A stretch of DNA of 5,862 nt from Nitrososphaerales archaeon TH703 (GCA_014523525.1 JAATVL010000282.1:1-5862), one strand, 5' to 3'. Shown: positions 1-5,450, numbered from the stretch's first letter. A program made the numbers and translations. Notes: generated by a model not told the origin, from the letters alone.

Positions 1-2
1 AA

Positions 3-779
3 TTACAACTTTTTGGCTTACGAGTTGATTCACTTGGTTTTAACCAAGAATCAAAATCGTTTACAATTATTGAATACAAGAAAGACAGAAATTATTCTGT
101 TATAGATCAAGGATATGCCTACCTTGGTTTACTTTTAAATAATAAAGCAGAATTTATTCTGAAATATCAGGAATGCACAAATAAAAGTCTGAAAAAAGAA
201 GATGTAGATTGGTCTCAGTCAAGGGTCATTTTTATTTCACCAGAATTTACGACATATCAAAGGAAAGCAATAGAATTCAAAAATTTGCCTATAGAGCTAT
301 GGGAAGTCAAACGTTACTCCAATAATACTATACTGTTTAGTCAAATACAAACCCCGGAAAAAAGCGAATCTATAACGGTGATAAGCCAGAATAGTGAGAT
401 CGTGCAGAAAGTGAGTCAAGAAGTAAAAGTGTATGCTGAGGAATCGCATTTGGACAACACTACTGATGATATCAAGGCACTTTACACAGAGTTAAAAGAC
501 AATATACTCAACATAGGTTCAAACATTGTTTTAAAACCTAAGGCCAAATACATAGCCTTTATACATAATAACAATTTTGTAGATATAGTGGTGAGGAAGT
601 CAAACCTTACTTTATATCTTAATATTAAAAAGGGACTCTTAAATGATCCCAAGAAAATGTCGAGAGACGTGTCCAATGTAGGACATTGGGGAAACGGCGA
701 CTATGAGATTGTAGTCAAACAGCCCAGTGATATTGGCTATGTCCTGTCCTTGATCAGGCAATCATATGATACGAATTAA
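3..779 (+). CDS. PD-(D/E)xK nuclease-like protein with C-terminal DUF5655 domain (5'-truncated by window edge)
   Basis: The frame is open from the first bases to the TAA at 777-779, giving 258 visible residues. The true start lies outside the window, and the TTG at 285 is only an internal codon. Visible residues 5-55 resemble the DUF91/NucS-like nuclease fold seen in DUF5655 proteins: RVDSLG supplies a candidate catalytic Asp (D9), TIIEYKK supplies the E-x-K pair (E24, K26), and [13 protein letters not shown] follows as the usual helix. Residues about 156-256 match DUF5655, with the hallmark [14 protein letters not shown] (222-235) and the closing LIRQSYD. A linker of about 45 residues rich in Ser, Glu and Val joins the two. 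I infer a DNA-binding or DNA-cleaving protein; the family's biological role is not settled, and some members are annotated only as 'predicted transport protein'. By comparison with relatives, perhaps 50-90 N-terminal residues are missing. It is on the strand opposite to the viral module, so it is probably a host or defence-type gene. Confidence 0.85.
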   Translation, partial: LQLFGLRVDSLGFNQESKSFTIIEYKKDRNYSVIDQGYAYLGLLLNNKAEFILKYQECTNKSLKKEDVDWSQSRVIFISPEFTTYQRKAIEFKNLPIELWEVKRYSNNTILFSQIQTPEKSESITVISQNSEIVQKVSQEVKVYAEESHLDNTTDDIKALYTELKDNILNIGSNIVLKPKAKYIAFIHNNNFVDIVVRKSNLTLYLNIKKGLLNDPKKMSRDVSNVGHWGNGDYEIVVKQPSDIGYVLSLIRQSYDTN

Positions 780-838
780 TATTTTGCGTGAAAAAAAGGT
801 TAAATTATAAACGAATTATTGAAAGATTGGACGCTACA

Positions 839-846
839 TCTTTTTT
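839..846 (+). terminator. T-tract, possible archaeal terminator of the DUF5655 gene
   Basis: A run of six T (841-846), followed by more T-rich sequence (TTATTCTT), lies about 60 bases after the stop at 779. Archaeal transcription commonly ends at such U-tracts without a strong hairpin. The tract sits inside the loop of an imperfect inverted repeat, ATTATTGAAAGATT (815-828) against AATCTTTCCAATAT (864-877), which matches over GAAAGATT and then with one bulged base. A termination role is inferred from position only. Confidence 0.3.
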
Positions 847-1059
847 AGTTATTCTTAGTAGTAAATCTTTCCAATATCACACGAATTTGTCAAGATGGAC
901 ACAATGAACCTTATTTATAATTTGATAAAGCCCTGAGGAGGCGGCCGATTACGTTTTGGTTTACAAATTATGTCATTTTAAAAATAAAAACACTTACACC
1001 ACTACTTGCAAGGTAAAGATTGTTCGAAACTTAATGTCTAGAAGATTACTATGCAATGG

Positions 1060-1065
1060 TTATAG
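1060..1065 (+). promoter_or_regulatory. TATA-like box for the secreted protein gene
   Basis: TTATAG at 1060-1065 lies about 25 bases before the GTG at 1089. That spacing would put the transcription start at or next to the start codon, so the message would be leaderless, as is common in thaumarchaea. No Shine-Dalgarno sequence stands directly before the start, which agrees with leaderless translation. The hexamer is short and could be chance in AT-rich DNA. Confidence 0.3.
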
Positions 1066-1088
1066 CCTTAGTAGAAACTAAGAATTGA

Positions 1089-1748
1089 GTGTCTAAAAAA
1101 TCAGATAGGTTGAGAGTGAGAATAACGAATGTTTTGAGCGTTGCGATTGGAATAATGATCTTATCTTCGGTTCTTTATATAGTAACTGGGGCATCAGGAC
1201 AGAGTGCTTATGCAGTCGAGAAGATCAATACAGTAAACGTTACCCCAAGACCTATTCATCTTACATTACCTGGTGGACAGTCAGTTACTGTATACCACCT
1301 TTTCGTTGTCTACACCCAAAAAATGGACAAATCCTTTGTGTGCCAAGGATTTCCATTTGATCCAGTCACAGGTGAAATTCCCCCAGACTCTGATCTTCCC
1401 CTAAATTTACCTTCGCCATTCTTGACACAAGGACGTTGTATTCCATTCGAATCGGAAAATAGAGATTGGCCTTTCCGAAATGAGCCATCGACCACAGTTG
1501 TCTCAGGAGCTGACTCAAAAGACGTATACAAATGCTTTGTGAAGTTTACTAATAAATTCAATGACGCAAAAATCCCCTACGCACTCCTAGCGGCTAACAG
1601 CAACACCTACGCGCGAGCAATACTTGATGGATGTGATGTTCCTGGAGGAGATTCGAGACTTCCTCCCGGGGTAGTGCCTCAGCTTGCTCCCGGATGGTCG
1701 ATTACGGGTCTTCCGCTCCTAGCTTCACCCTTCGAGAAAATAAATTAG
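1089..1748 (+). CDS. Secreted four-cysteine protein with a papain/NlpC-like 'H...NSN...PGW' pattern, function unknown
   Basis: This is a 219-residue protein. A TGA stop directly abuts the GTG start, so GTG is the first possible start; TTG at 1110 or GTG at 1116 would still keep the signal sequence. Residues 1-12 are basic, 13-35 hydrophobic, and SAYA (39-42) is a likely export-cleavage site. The mature part has four cysteines (C85, C117, C149, C182), an even number compatible with two disulfides outside the cell. The layout VYHLFVVYT (68-76), then YALLAANSNTYARAIL (164-179), then APGW (200-203) resembles uncharacterised papain/NlpC/LRAT-like domains found in bacterial effectors and RHS-type proteins, which share a His at the strand start, an NSN[ST] helix cap and a PGW end. 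That match is from memory and enzymatic activity is not shown; no catalytic Cys is obvious. The gene converges on the viral module and is probably a host gene. Confidence 0.75.
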   Translation: MSKKSDRLRVRITNVLSVAIGIMILSSVLYIVTGASGQSAYAVEKINTVNVTPRPIHLTLPGGQSVTVYHLFVVYTQKMDKSFVCQGFPFDPVTGEIPPDSDLPLNLPSPFLTQGRCIPFESENRDWPFRNEPSTTVVSGADSKDVYKCFVKFTNKFNDAKIPYALLAANSNTYARAILDGCDVPGGDSRLPPGVVPQLAPGWSITGLPLLASPFEKIN

Positions 1749-1827
1749 GATTTCTAACCTCACAATGTCGCTCAAAGAAAATTTACCCCATATGCACCGT
1801 CAAAAGCATCACGCAGAAGAGGGTAGT

Positions 1828-1834
1828 AAAAAAA
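1828..1834 (-). terminator. T-tract on the minus strand downstream of the viral module
   Basis: Seven A on the plus strand at 1828-1834 read as TTTTTTT on the minus strand, about 145 bases beyond the end of the last minus-strand gene at 1980. This is the longest minus-strand T run after that gene and a plausible U-tract stop for the viral operon. There is no clear hairpin, so the call rests on position and base run. Confidence 0.25.
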
Positions 1835-1864
1835 TCAAATTTTCCGCCCAAAATGTTTCAAGTC

Positions 1865-1885
1865 TTCCAAGAGTTCCAAGAGTTC
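1865..1885. repeat. 9-base tandem direct repeat TTCCAAGAG x 2.3
   Basis: TTCCAAGAG occurs at 1865-1873 and again at 1874-1882, followed by TTC. The copies are exact. A role is unknown; short tandem repeats of this sort often arise by replication slippage. Confidence 0.8.
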
Positions 1886-1909
1886 ATATTTCTTTATTAT
1901 CTTTCCACC

Positions 1910-1934
1910 ATCATTTCTAGAAATGATACTTTTT
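1910..1934 (+). terminator. 18-base perfect palindrome followed by T5; possible terminator or protein-binding site
   Basis: ATCATTTCTAGAAATGAT at 1910-1927 equals its own reverse complement. It could fold as a 7-base stem around a CTAG loop, followed after AC by five T (1930-1934), which would suit a terminator for the secreted gene ending at 1748. The stem is AT-rich and weak, and the site is 160 bases from the stop. An operator-like site for a dimeric protein is an equally good reading of a perfect palindrome. Confidence 0.4.
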
Positions 1935-1961
1935 GAGAGGAGCTTGTTTTATTTAGGTTTT

Positions 1962-1981
1962 ATTCATTCATTCATTCATTC
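1962..1981. repeat. (ATTC)5 microsatellite overlapping the end of the acidic-protein gene
   Basis: Five exact ATTC units run from 1962 to 1981. Read on the minus strand this is TGAATGAATGAATGAATGAAT, and the first TGA is the stop codon of the 86-residue acidic protein. Because TGA recurs every four bases, the repeat closes all three minus-strand frames. Confidence 0.85.
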
Positions 1982-2240
1982 AATAATCCGGGTCCCATGC
2001 TGATGCCCCAAAACCGTCATTAGGCTTATGCCGAGGTTTAGTGTAAAGCATGTCAATGATGTCAGGATCTAGGTCCTCGCTAGCACTTGCAAGTAATGGG
2101 GCACTGCTTGACTCACTTCCAGAAACTTCTAGTTCTATATCATCATCTTCTTTATCATCATCAAAAATTTTCTTTGCTAACTTCTTGTCTTTATTCTTAT
2201 TATGGGTAATGATGTCCGTTAGCTCTTCAAACTTGGTTAT
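1980..2240 (-). CDS. Acidic 86-residue protein with no canonical start (AUA start or frameshifted tail of the preceding membrane protein)
   Basis: The minus-strand frame opens after a TAA at 2246-2244 and reads to TGA at 1982-1980 with no ATG, GTG or TTG until residue 64, yet it looks coding. It has a Lys-rich helix (HNKNKDKKLAKKIF, 13-26), a run of Asp/Glu (27-38), a Ser/Ala-rich linker, then LDPDIIDMLYTKPRHKPNDG and a WDPDY end. The Ser-rich plus-strand frame opposite it is its shadow. The first usable start is ATA at 2240-2238, overlapping the TAA stop of the upstream gene as ATAA, with GGAGGAG eight bases ahead. The alternative is that one A is missing at the overlap: adding it fuses this sequence in frame to the two-helix membrane protein (LEENKK then ITKFEELTD), giving one protein with a long acidic cytoplasmic tail. 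I recognise no family. Confidence 0.6.
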   Translation of the reverse strand: MTKFEELTDIITHNKNKDKKLAKKIFDDDKEDDDIELEVSGSESSSAPLLASASEDLDPDIIDMLYTKPRHKPNDGFGASAWDPDY

Positions 2241-2425
2241 TTCTTATTCTCCTCCAGTCTTATTTTTATTAACATCCAAGTAGTTACAACTAGACCTAAA
2301 AGCATATACTTGGTTGCACCGTGAGTATAACCCCAAAAAGCAGCAACATAGCTTATTAGTATCCAGCTTAGAATAATAATGATTACACATTTCTTTGTGT
2401 TATAGCCTTCAAATACTTGGCTCAT
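2237..2425 (-). CDS. Small two-helix membrane protein
   Basis: This is a 62-residue protein with an ATG start at 2425-2423 and TAA at 2239-2237. Two hydrophobic segments, about residues 13-31 and 40-54, are joined by a short GYTHGATK turn. The C-terminus (KIRLEENKK) is charged, so it probably faces the cytoplasm. It lies 20 bases after the stop of the exported protein gene and overlaps the likely ATA start of the next frame by four bases, so it is very probably co-transcribed with the terminase genes. Small two-helix proteins near packaging genes are sometimes holins, but nothing here proves a lysis role. The reading frame may be artificially short, because a one-base shift would join it to the acidic frame downstream. 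Confidence 0.65.
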   Translation of the reverse strand: MSQVFEGYNTKKCVIIIILSWILISYVAAFWGYTHGATKYMLLGLVVTTWMLIKIRLEENKK

Positions 2426-2445
2426 TTCTTACGAATTTCCGGAGC

Positions 2446-2748
2446 TCATCTAACCTGGTTTGTCTCGTTTTCAATGCTATTTCTCGCTAAGTCAGGACTG
2501 GCTATTGCTTCATTTGTAACGTCTGTGCATGTCATATTATCAAAATGGCGCGGAATCAAACCAGCACTAGTAAGGTCCTTAACTGGGTTTTGACCGGCTA
2601 GAATCTTATCTACATTGTTAAAGCAATAGTTAATTATGTTATCGTAAAAGGGTTTGTAGGTATAACTCTGCGCTAGAATTTGCTGGTTTATTACGACCGC
2701 TACAGCAATGATAATAAACGCAAATAGTATTGTGTATTTTTTATTCAA
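2446..2748 (-). CDS. Small exported or membrane-anchored protein, unknown function
   Basis: This is a 100-residue protein with a TTG start at 2748-2746, overlapping the terminase stop (2743-2741) by eight bases. GGAG lies seven bases ahead of the TTG inside the end of the terminase gene, supporting this start and translational coupling. Residues 1-4 carry lysines, 5-27 form a strong hydrophobic segment ending in ILAQS (a signal peptide or N-terminal anchor), and the remainder is polar with two cysteines (C42, C74) that could pair outside the cell. NMT (71-73) and NET (94-96) are N-glycosylation sequons, which archaea can use. The protein matches nothing I recognise. Its position straight after the large terminase suggests a virion surface or host-envelope role, which is inference only. 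Confidence 0.7.
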   Translation of the reverse strand: MNKKYTILFAFIIIAVAVVINQQILAQSYTYKPFYDNIINYCFNNVDKILAGQNPVKDLTSAGLIPRHFDNMTCTDVTNEAIASPDLARNSIENETNQVR

Positions 2749-4252
2749 TCGGCTTCTCCTTTTTCACCAAGTTTATCCCTTTTAAAGCTAATCTGAACGC
2801 ATCAAGCACGTTATGATAACTTGTCTGTTCTTTATCTAATTTTCCTAAATCATCTGAAATTGCCGTCCGTAAACTCGTTATGAGCTTTTCAAATTTTGGA
2901 TTGATAGCAATTAAGGGCCTTTCATGCTCTACCAGCTCTTTTGTGTGCATTATCATATCTTTTCCAGCTGTCGAAAAAGGGACCGGTATAACAGTCATAT
3001 ATCTTGCAAGATCTAAATTATGTTGTTTGCAATACAATATTTTTTCTTGAATGTATTCCCATCTTGTTGTCTCTCCTACAAGCTCCTTTAATGTGGTAAT
3101 AAATTCGGGATTAGCTGCATCAACATATATTTTAACAGAGTCCAGATAATCCTGGTCTATGTTCCTTCTGTTTAATCCACGAATAATGTCCATCACCTTT
3201 TCAGCCATATCTTGAAAGCGGGGCCGTTCATACTCTTCTGCAATCAACACTTCAATCCTGCCATTAGCTAGCTGTAATAGGACCATTCCAAAAGCTGAAG
3301 AACCCCAACCAGGATCCAATCCCAACACCTTTTGAGCTTCTACTATTACTCTATTGGGATTGTATTTCTTGCCTAGTTCTACAGTTCTATCAATATCTTT
3401 AGTGTGGAATGTGTTGCCTATCAAGCCTAGATACTGCAAATCATACTCTCTTGCAAACTCTGGCTCTAGTTTCTTCTTTTGAATAAAGGCCCTATCATAT
3501 ATCCTGTCAAGGCCATAAGTATAATCTAACAATAGCTTTGTGTATTTGCTATTAGGATCCTTCTCTATTCTTTCAAAGAGGCCACCTGGTGCATTGGGAG
3601 TTGAGACCATGATAGTTTTCCCCTTGCTTTTCTCCTCATAAGCCATTATTGCCGGTTCTAGTTCTTGTTGTATAGACCTGTCAAAGTAGTCGGCCTCATC
3701 TACAAAAAGATAGGCAGCATCAAAATATCCCCTTATGTCTTTGATGTTCTTTGTTGGCATTACTTTGATCCATGTTTTCTTTAGCCATAGCTCGGCGTAT
3801 TTGGATTCTAATTTAACAGGGAATTTCTTTTCAAATAGCTGCTGCATCTTTTCTTTGACGTAATTAGCAAACTCTTCCCTTGTTCCGGATATTATGAAAA
3901 TTGTTTTATCATCTAATTCAGAAGATGATAATATTTTCCATGTTAAATAACGAATCATAAAGGTGGTAACTCCAATCCCTCTTGCCTTCTTTATCCAAAT
4001 GTTCTGATAGTTTTCTATTGCATCAAAAATTAATTTTTGATAATCGAAGATGGGGTATTCCTTACCATTCTTGACAGGCAAACCAATAATGTGATTAAAG
4101 CAGCAATTGCCCTCTTTGTTTATGAATTCTTCTCTATGCTGTTTCTGATCCCATATCCAGAACGGCTTGCCTAGAAATATATCTAAGCTAGACGATGATG
4201 TCCCTGTCGTTGATGGTTGCTTTGGTTTCTGGTATTGTTGATACGGTAACAT
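2741..4252 (-). CDS. terL: Terminase large subunit (DNA-packaging ATPase and nuclease)
   Basis: This 503-residue protein is normal in length for a large terminase, the motor that pumps viral DNA into the capsid and cuts it. The N-terminal ATPase carries a Walker A-like loop KKARGIGVTT (88-97), Walker B YLFVDEAD (181-188, with D185 and E186) and a coupling motif TIMVSTPN (213-220). The FAREYDLQYLG segment (267-277) matches the usual hinge before the nuclease. The C-terminal RNase H-like nuclease shows its three acidic residues at D313 (GLDPGWGSSA), D378 (IYVDAANPEF) and D484 (HNVLDAFRLA). All key residues are present, so it should be active. The ATG at 4252 is the first start after an in-frame TAG two codons upstream. 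The first 65 bases overlap the small-subunit gene in another frame. Residues 1-22 are a poorly conserved Gln/Pro/Ser/Thr tail, and conserved sequence begins at LDIFLGKPFW (23-32). A decayed second copy of the N-terminus lies upstream on the same strand. Confidence 0.92.
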   Translation of the reverse strand: MLPYQQYQKPKQPSTTGTSSSSLDIFLGKPFWIWDQKQHREEFINKEGNCCFNHIIGLPVKNGKEYPIFDYQKLIFDAIENYQNIWIKKARGIGVTTFMIRYLTWKILSSSELDDKTIFIISGTREEFANYVKEKMQQLFEKKFPVKLESKYAELWLKKTWIKVMPTKNIKDIRGYFDAAYLFVDEADYFDRSIQQELEPAIMAYEEKSKGKTIMVSTPNAPGGLFERIEKDPNSKYTKLLLDYTYGLDRIYDRAFIQKKKLEPEFAREYDLQYLGLIGNTFHTKDIDRTVELGKKYNPNRVIVEAQKVLGLDPGWGSSAFGMVLLQLANGRIEVLIAEEYERPRFQDMAEKVMDIIRGLNRRNIDQDYLDSVKIYVDAANPEFITTLKELVGETTRWEYIQEKILYCKQHNLDLARYMTVIPVPFSTAGKDMIMHTKELVEHERPLIAINPKFEKLITSLRTAISDDLGKLDKEQTSYHNVLDAFRLALKGINLVKKEKPIE

Positions 4253-4643
4253 TCCCTATAGAAGGAGCTACGCTAAAGTAATTAGAAAGTGTTATGTTTA
4301 GCTTATGCAATTCAGCTATGGCGCCTAATTGAATAGATGGATTATGTTCGTTGTTATCTATTATTTCATATAGTTTCTTTTGCAAAAAATAGATCTCGTT
4401 TATTCTTTCTTTAAACTCGTGTAAATATTCATACTGGCCTTCTCTCAGCTGCGAATACCAATGATAGCTCTCTTTCTTTATCAGCTGCCTTACCGTGCAT
4501 AGGGACCTGTCTGTTATGGTCTTGCCTGTCTGGTCGAATATGACTTGCGCAATTTCCAGGTCCGGCACTTTTTTAATAGTTAAACTAGCAACTATAGACT
4601 TGATTAATTCTTTTTCTTTATGAGCGAATTTGGACGTGCTTAT
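4188..4643 (-). CDS. terS: Terminase small subunit-like HTH/coiled-coil protein; start uncertain
   Basis: From the first canonical start (GTG, 4568-4566) the protein has 126 residues, but the frame stays open upstream to a TGA at 4676-4674. The extra residues align with the N-terminus of the paralogue at 5413-5835: HKEKELIKSIV here against YKKEQLKPFII there. I therefore place the start at ATA 4643-4641 (151 residues, beginning MSTSKFAHKEKEL), preceded by AGGGGAAG. Residues about 22-58 form a helix-turn-helix-like region, followed by a helical, charged segment (EYLHEFKERINEIYFLQKKL, 72-91) suited to oligomerisation. The C-terminal 22 codons overlap the large-terminase gene. This layout and position fit a small terminase, which recognises viral DNA and recruits the motor. 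Other possibilities are the GTG start, or a one-base indel joining the frame to the ATG at 4677 (see findings). Confidence 0.72.
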   Translation of the reverse strand: MSTSKFAHKEKELIKSIVASLTIKKVPDLEIAQVIFDQTGKTITDRSLCTVRQLIKKESYHWYSQLREGQYEYLHEFKERINEIYFLQKKLYEIIDNNEHNPSIQLGAIAELHKLNITLSNYFSVAPSIGNVTVSTIPETKATINDRDIIV

Positions 4644-4695
4644 ATCTTCCCCTTTTAGGAAGATAAACTTTGTTCATTAACCCTTCCTATAGGAT

Positions 4696-5211
4696 TTAGA
4701 AATATTTGTCCAAAGACTCAATGAGGTTGTCGTTGTTGGCAGCGTCAGCGTAAGCAAATATTTTATCAATTTCTTCATCAGTAAGTTTACCACCGGATAT
4801 CATTTTGTCTGTCCATATCTTTACGGCAGCATCGGGATATTTGTAAACATACAGTAACCTCTTTCTTGTATCATATCCGAGATCGACGTGATATTTGGAA
4901 AACGTGAACCAAAATAAATGGGAATAGAAATGATGATCTTTAAAATTTCTTTTCAATAAAGTATGTAAAAAATGTCCAAAATCTTCCTCAGTGACGTGAG
5001 ACAGAACTAGATCATCTGGATCAAAAATATTGTTTACCTCAGACTCTTCACCAGTAACATGAAGTTTAAAGAATTTGGACATATTTTCTTCTCTAGAAAA
5101 TCTAGATAATATTAGGAGCCCAAGAAAATTCTTCCCTTTTGGACTGAGTGAATCATAATTATCCAACATATTACGAATCTGTTCATTTTCCGATTCAGCC
5201 TGAGTTTTCAT
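4696..5211 (-). CDS. Unknown 171-residue helical protein lying between two terminase cassettes
   Basis: The ATG at 5211-5209 is the first start after an in-frame TAA three codons upstream, with AAAGGG close ahead; the frame ends at TAG 4698-4696. I recognise no family. The protein is soluble, with no signal or membrane segment. It has an acidic N-terminus (residues 6-22), a hydrophobic helix (LSPKGKNFLGLLILSRF, 22-38), an acidic stretch (54-77), a His-rich aromatic patch (KDHHFYSHLFWF, 91-102), and a probable helical C-terminus (KLTDEEIDKIFAYAD, 142-156). It sits after the decayed terminase copy and 18 bases before the earliest possible start of the second small-terminase gene. It may therefore be a cargo gene brought in with the duplication, with its own promoter. 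Confidence 0.75.
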   Translation of the reverse strand: MKTQAESENEQIRNMLDNYDSLSPKGKNFLGLLILSRFSREENMSKFFKLHVTGEESEVNNIFDPDDLVLSHVTEEDFGHFLHTLLKRNFKDHHFYSHLFWFTFSKYHVDLGYDTRKRLLYVYKYPDAAVKIWTDKMISGGKLTDEEIDKIFAYADAANNDNLIESLDKYF

Positions 5212-5240
5212 TTCCCTTTAGCCTTTTTACATGACTTGAA

Positions 5241-5254
5241 GTAAAATAAATAAA
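5241..5254 (-). promoter_or_regulatory. TATA-like promoter for the 171-residue protein gene
   Basis: The minus strand reads TTTATTTATTTTAC here, about 30-43 bases before the ATG at 5211. A TATA box here would start transcription roughly 5-10 bases before the ATG. This is the largest gap between genes in the module and lies in the decayed terminase remnant, so a separate promoter is plausible. The sequence is simple and AT-rich, so confidence is low. Confidence 0.3.
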
Positions 5255-5261
5255 TTATCTA

Positions 5262-5450
5262 TGTCTGCGTGCGTCTTAGACATTCATCACAGCATTTTCC
5301 GTTTGTTTTTATGAATTGTTCTCAATGTTCCTTTTCATCAAAAATCCAAAAGGGTTTATCTAGAAAGATATCTAACTCGTTTGAATGTTCAGATAATAAC
5401 GGGTTAGTCGTATTATAGAGCGGGTACGGCGTTATCTTTTTTGGTTTCAT
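5262..5450 (-). pseudogene. Decayed N-terminal remnant of a second terminase large subunit
   Basis: Read on the minus strand from ATG 5450-5448, this gives 42 codons to an in-frame TGA at 5324-5322, then about 20 more codons to TAG at 5261-5259. The translation parallels the intact large terminase. ELDIFLDKPFWIFDEKEH matches SLDIFLGKPFWIWDQKQH (22-39 there). After the stop, EQFIKTNGKCCDE matches EEFINKEGNCCFN (41-53). The stop replaces the Arg codon (AGA to TGA) that follows the shared His. Before LDIFL, PYPLYNTTNP parallels PYQQYQKPKQP. Similarity fades after the CC pair and the remaining 440 or so residues are absent, so this cannot be functional. Its start overlaps the end of the upstream small-terminase gene by 38 bases, the same arrangement as in the intact pair. 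Confidence 0.85.

Larger units (their letters stand above)
780..1088. other. Intergenic region without a convincing gene
   Basis: This 309-base gap holds the T-tract and inverted repeat near 815-877, an AT-rich TATA-like stretch (TTATTTATAATTT, 911-923), and a small G+C-rich island at 931-947. The island includes GAGGAGG (935-941), a good match to the anti-Shine-Dalgarno sequence. No ATG/GTG/TTG frame of useful length follows it. The only nearby frames are a 13-codon ATG frame ending at 936 and a 22-codon frame that would need an ATT start at 948. No tRNA or recognisable RNA fold was seen. Confidence 0.5.
1749..1979. other. Convergent intergenic region with short repeats
   Basis: This stretch lies between the plus-strand secreted gene and the last minus-strand viral-module gene. 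The plus-strand frame that runs from inside the secreted gene to 1936 has no start context and low-complexity composition, so I do not call it. The minus strand is full of stops. The stretch holds a 9-base direct repeat, a perfect palindrome with a T run, and a tetranucleotide repeat, each listed separately. It could be the junction between host DNA and a provirus, but no attachment-site pair or tRNA end is visible. Confidence 0.5.

Noticed and set aside
482..676. Minus-strand 64-codon frame
   Set aside because: It lies wholly opposite the conserved DUF5655 domain and has no start context; it is a shadow.
1015..1035. TTCGAAAC resembling a tRNA T-loop
   Set aside because: No acceptor, D-arm or anticodon stem can be formed around it.
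1310..1561. Minus-strand 83-codon frame
   Set aside because: It lies inside the secreted protein gene on the other strand, with no ribosome-binding site or recognisable features.
1694..1936. Plus-strand 80-codon frame
   Set aside because: It begins inside the secreted gene, has no ribosome-binding site, and its C-terminal half encodes the short tandem repeat (VFQEFQEF); it looks like random open sequence.
2237..2250. Programmed -1 frameshift between the membrane protein and the acidic frame
   Set aside because: No X XXY YYZ slippery heptamer is present at the overlap (AAT AAG AAA TAA), so programmed shifting is not favoured over an AUA start or an indel, although GGAGGAG upstream could stimulate one.
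2050..2283. Plus-strand 77-codon Ser-rich frame
   Set aside because: Its Ser runs are the antisense of the Asp/Glu-rich stretch of the minus-strand acidic protein, which fits the operon direction and has a better coding character.
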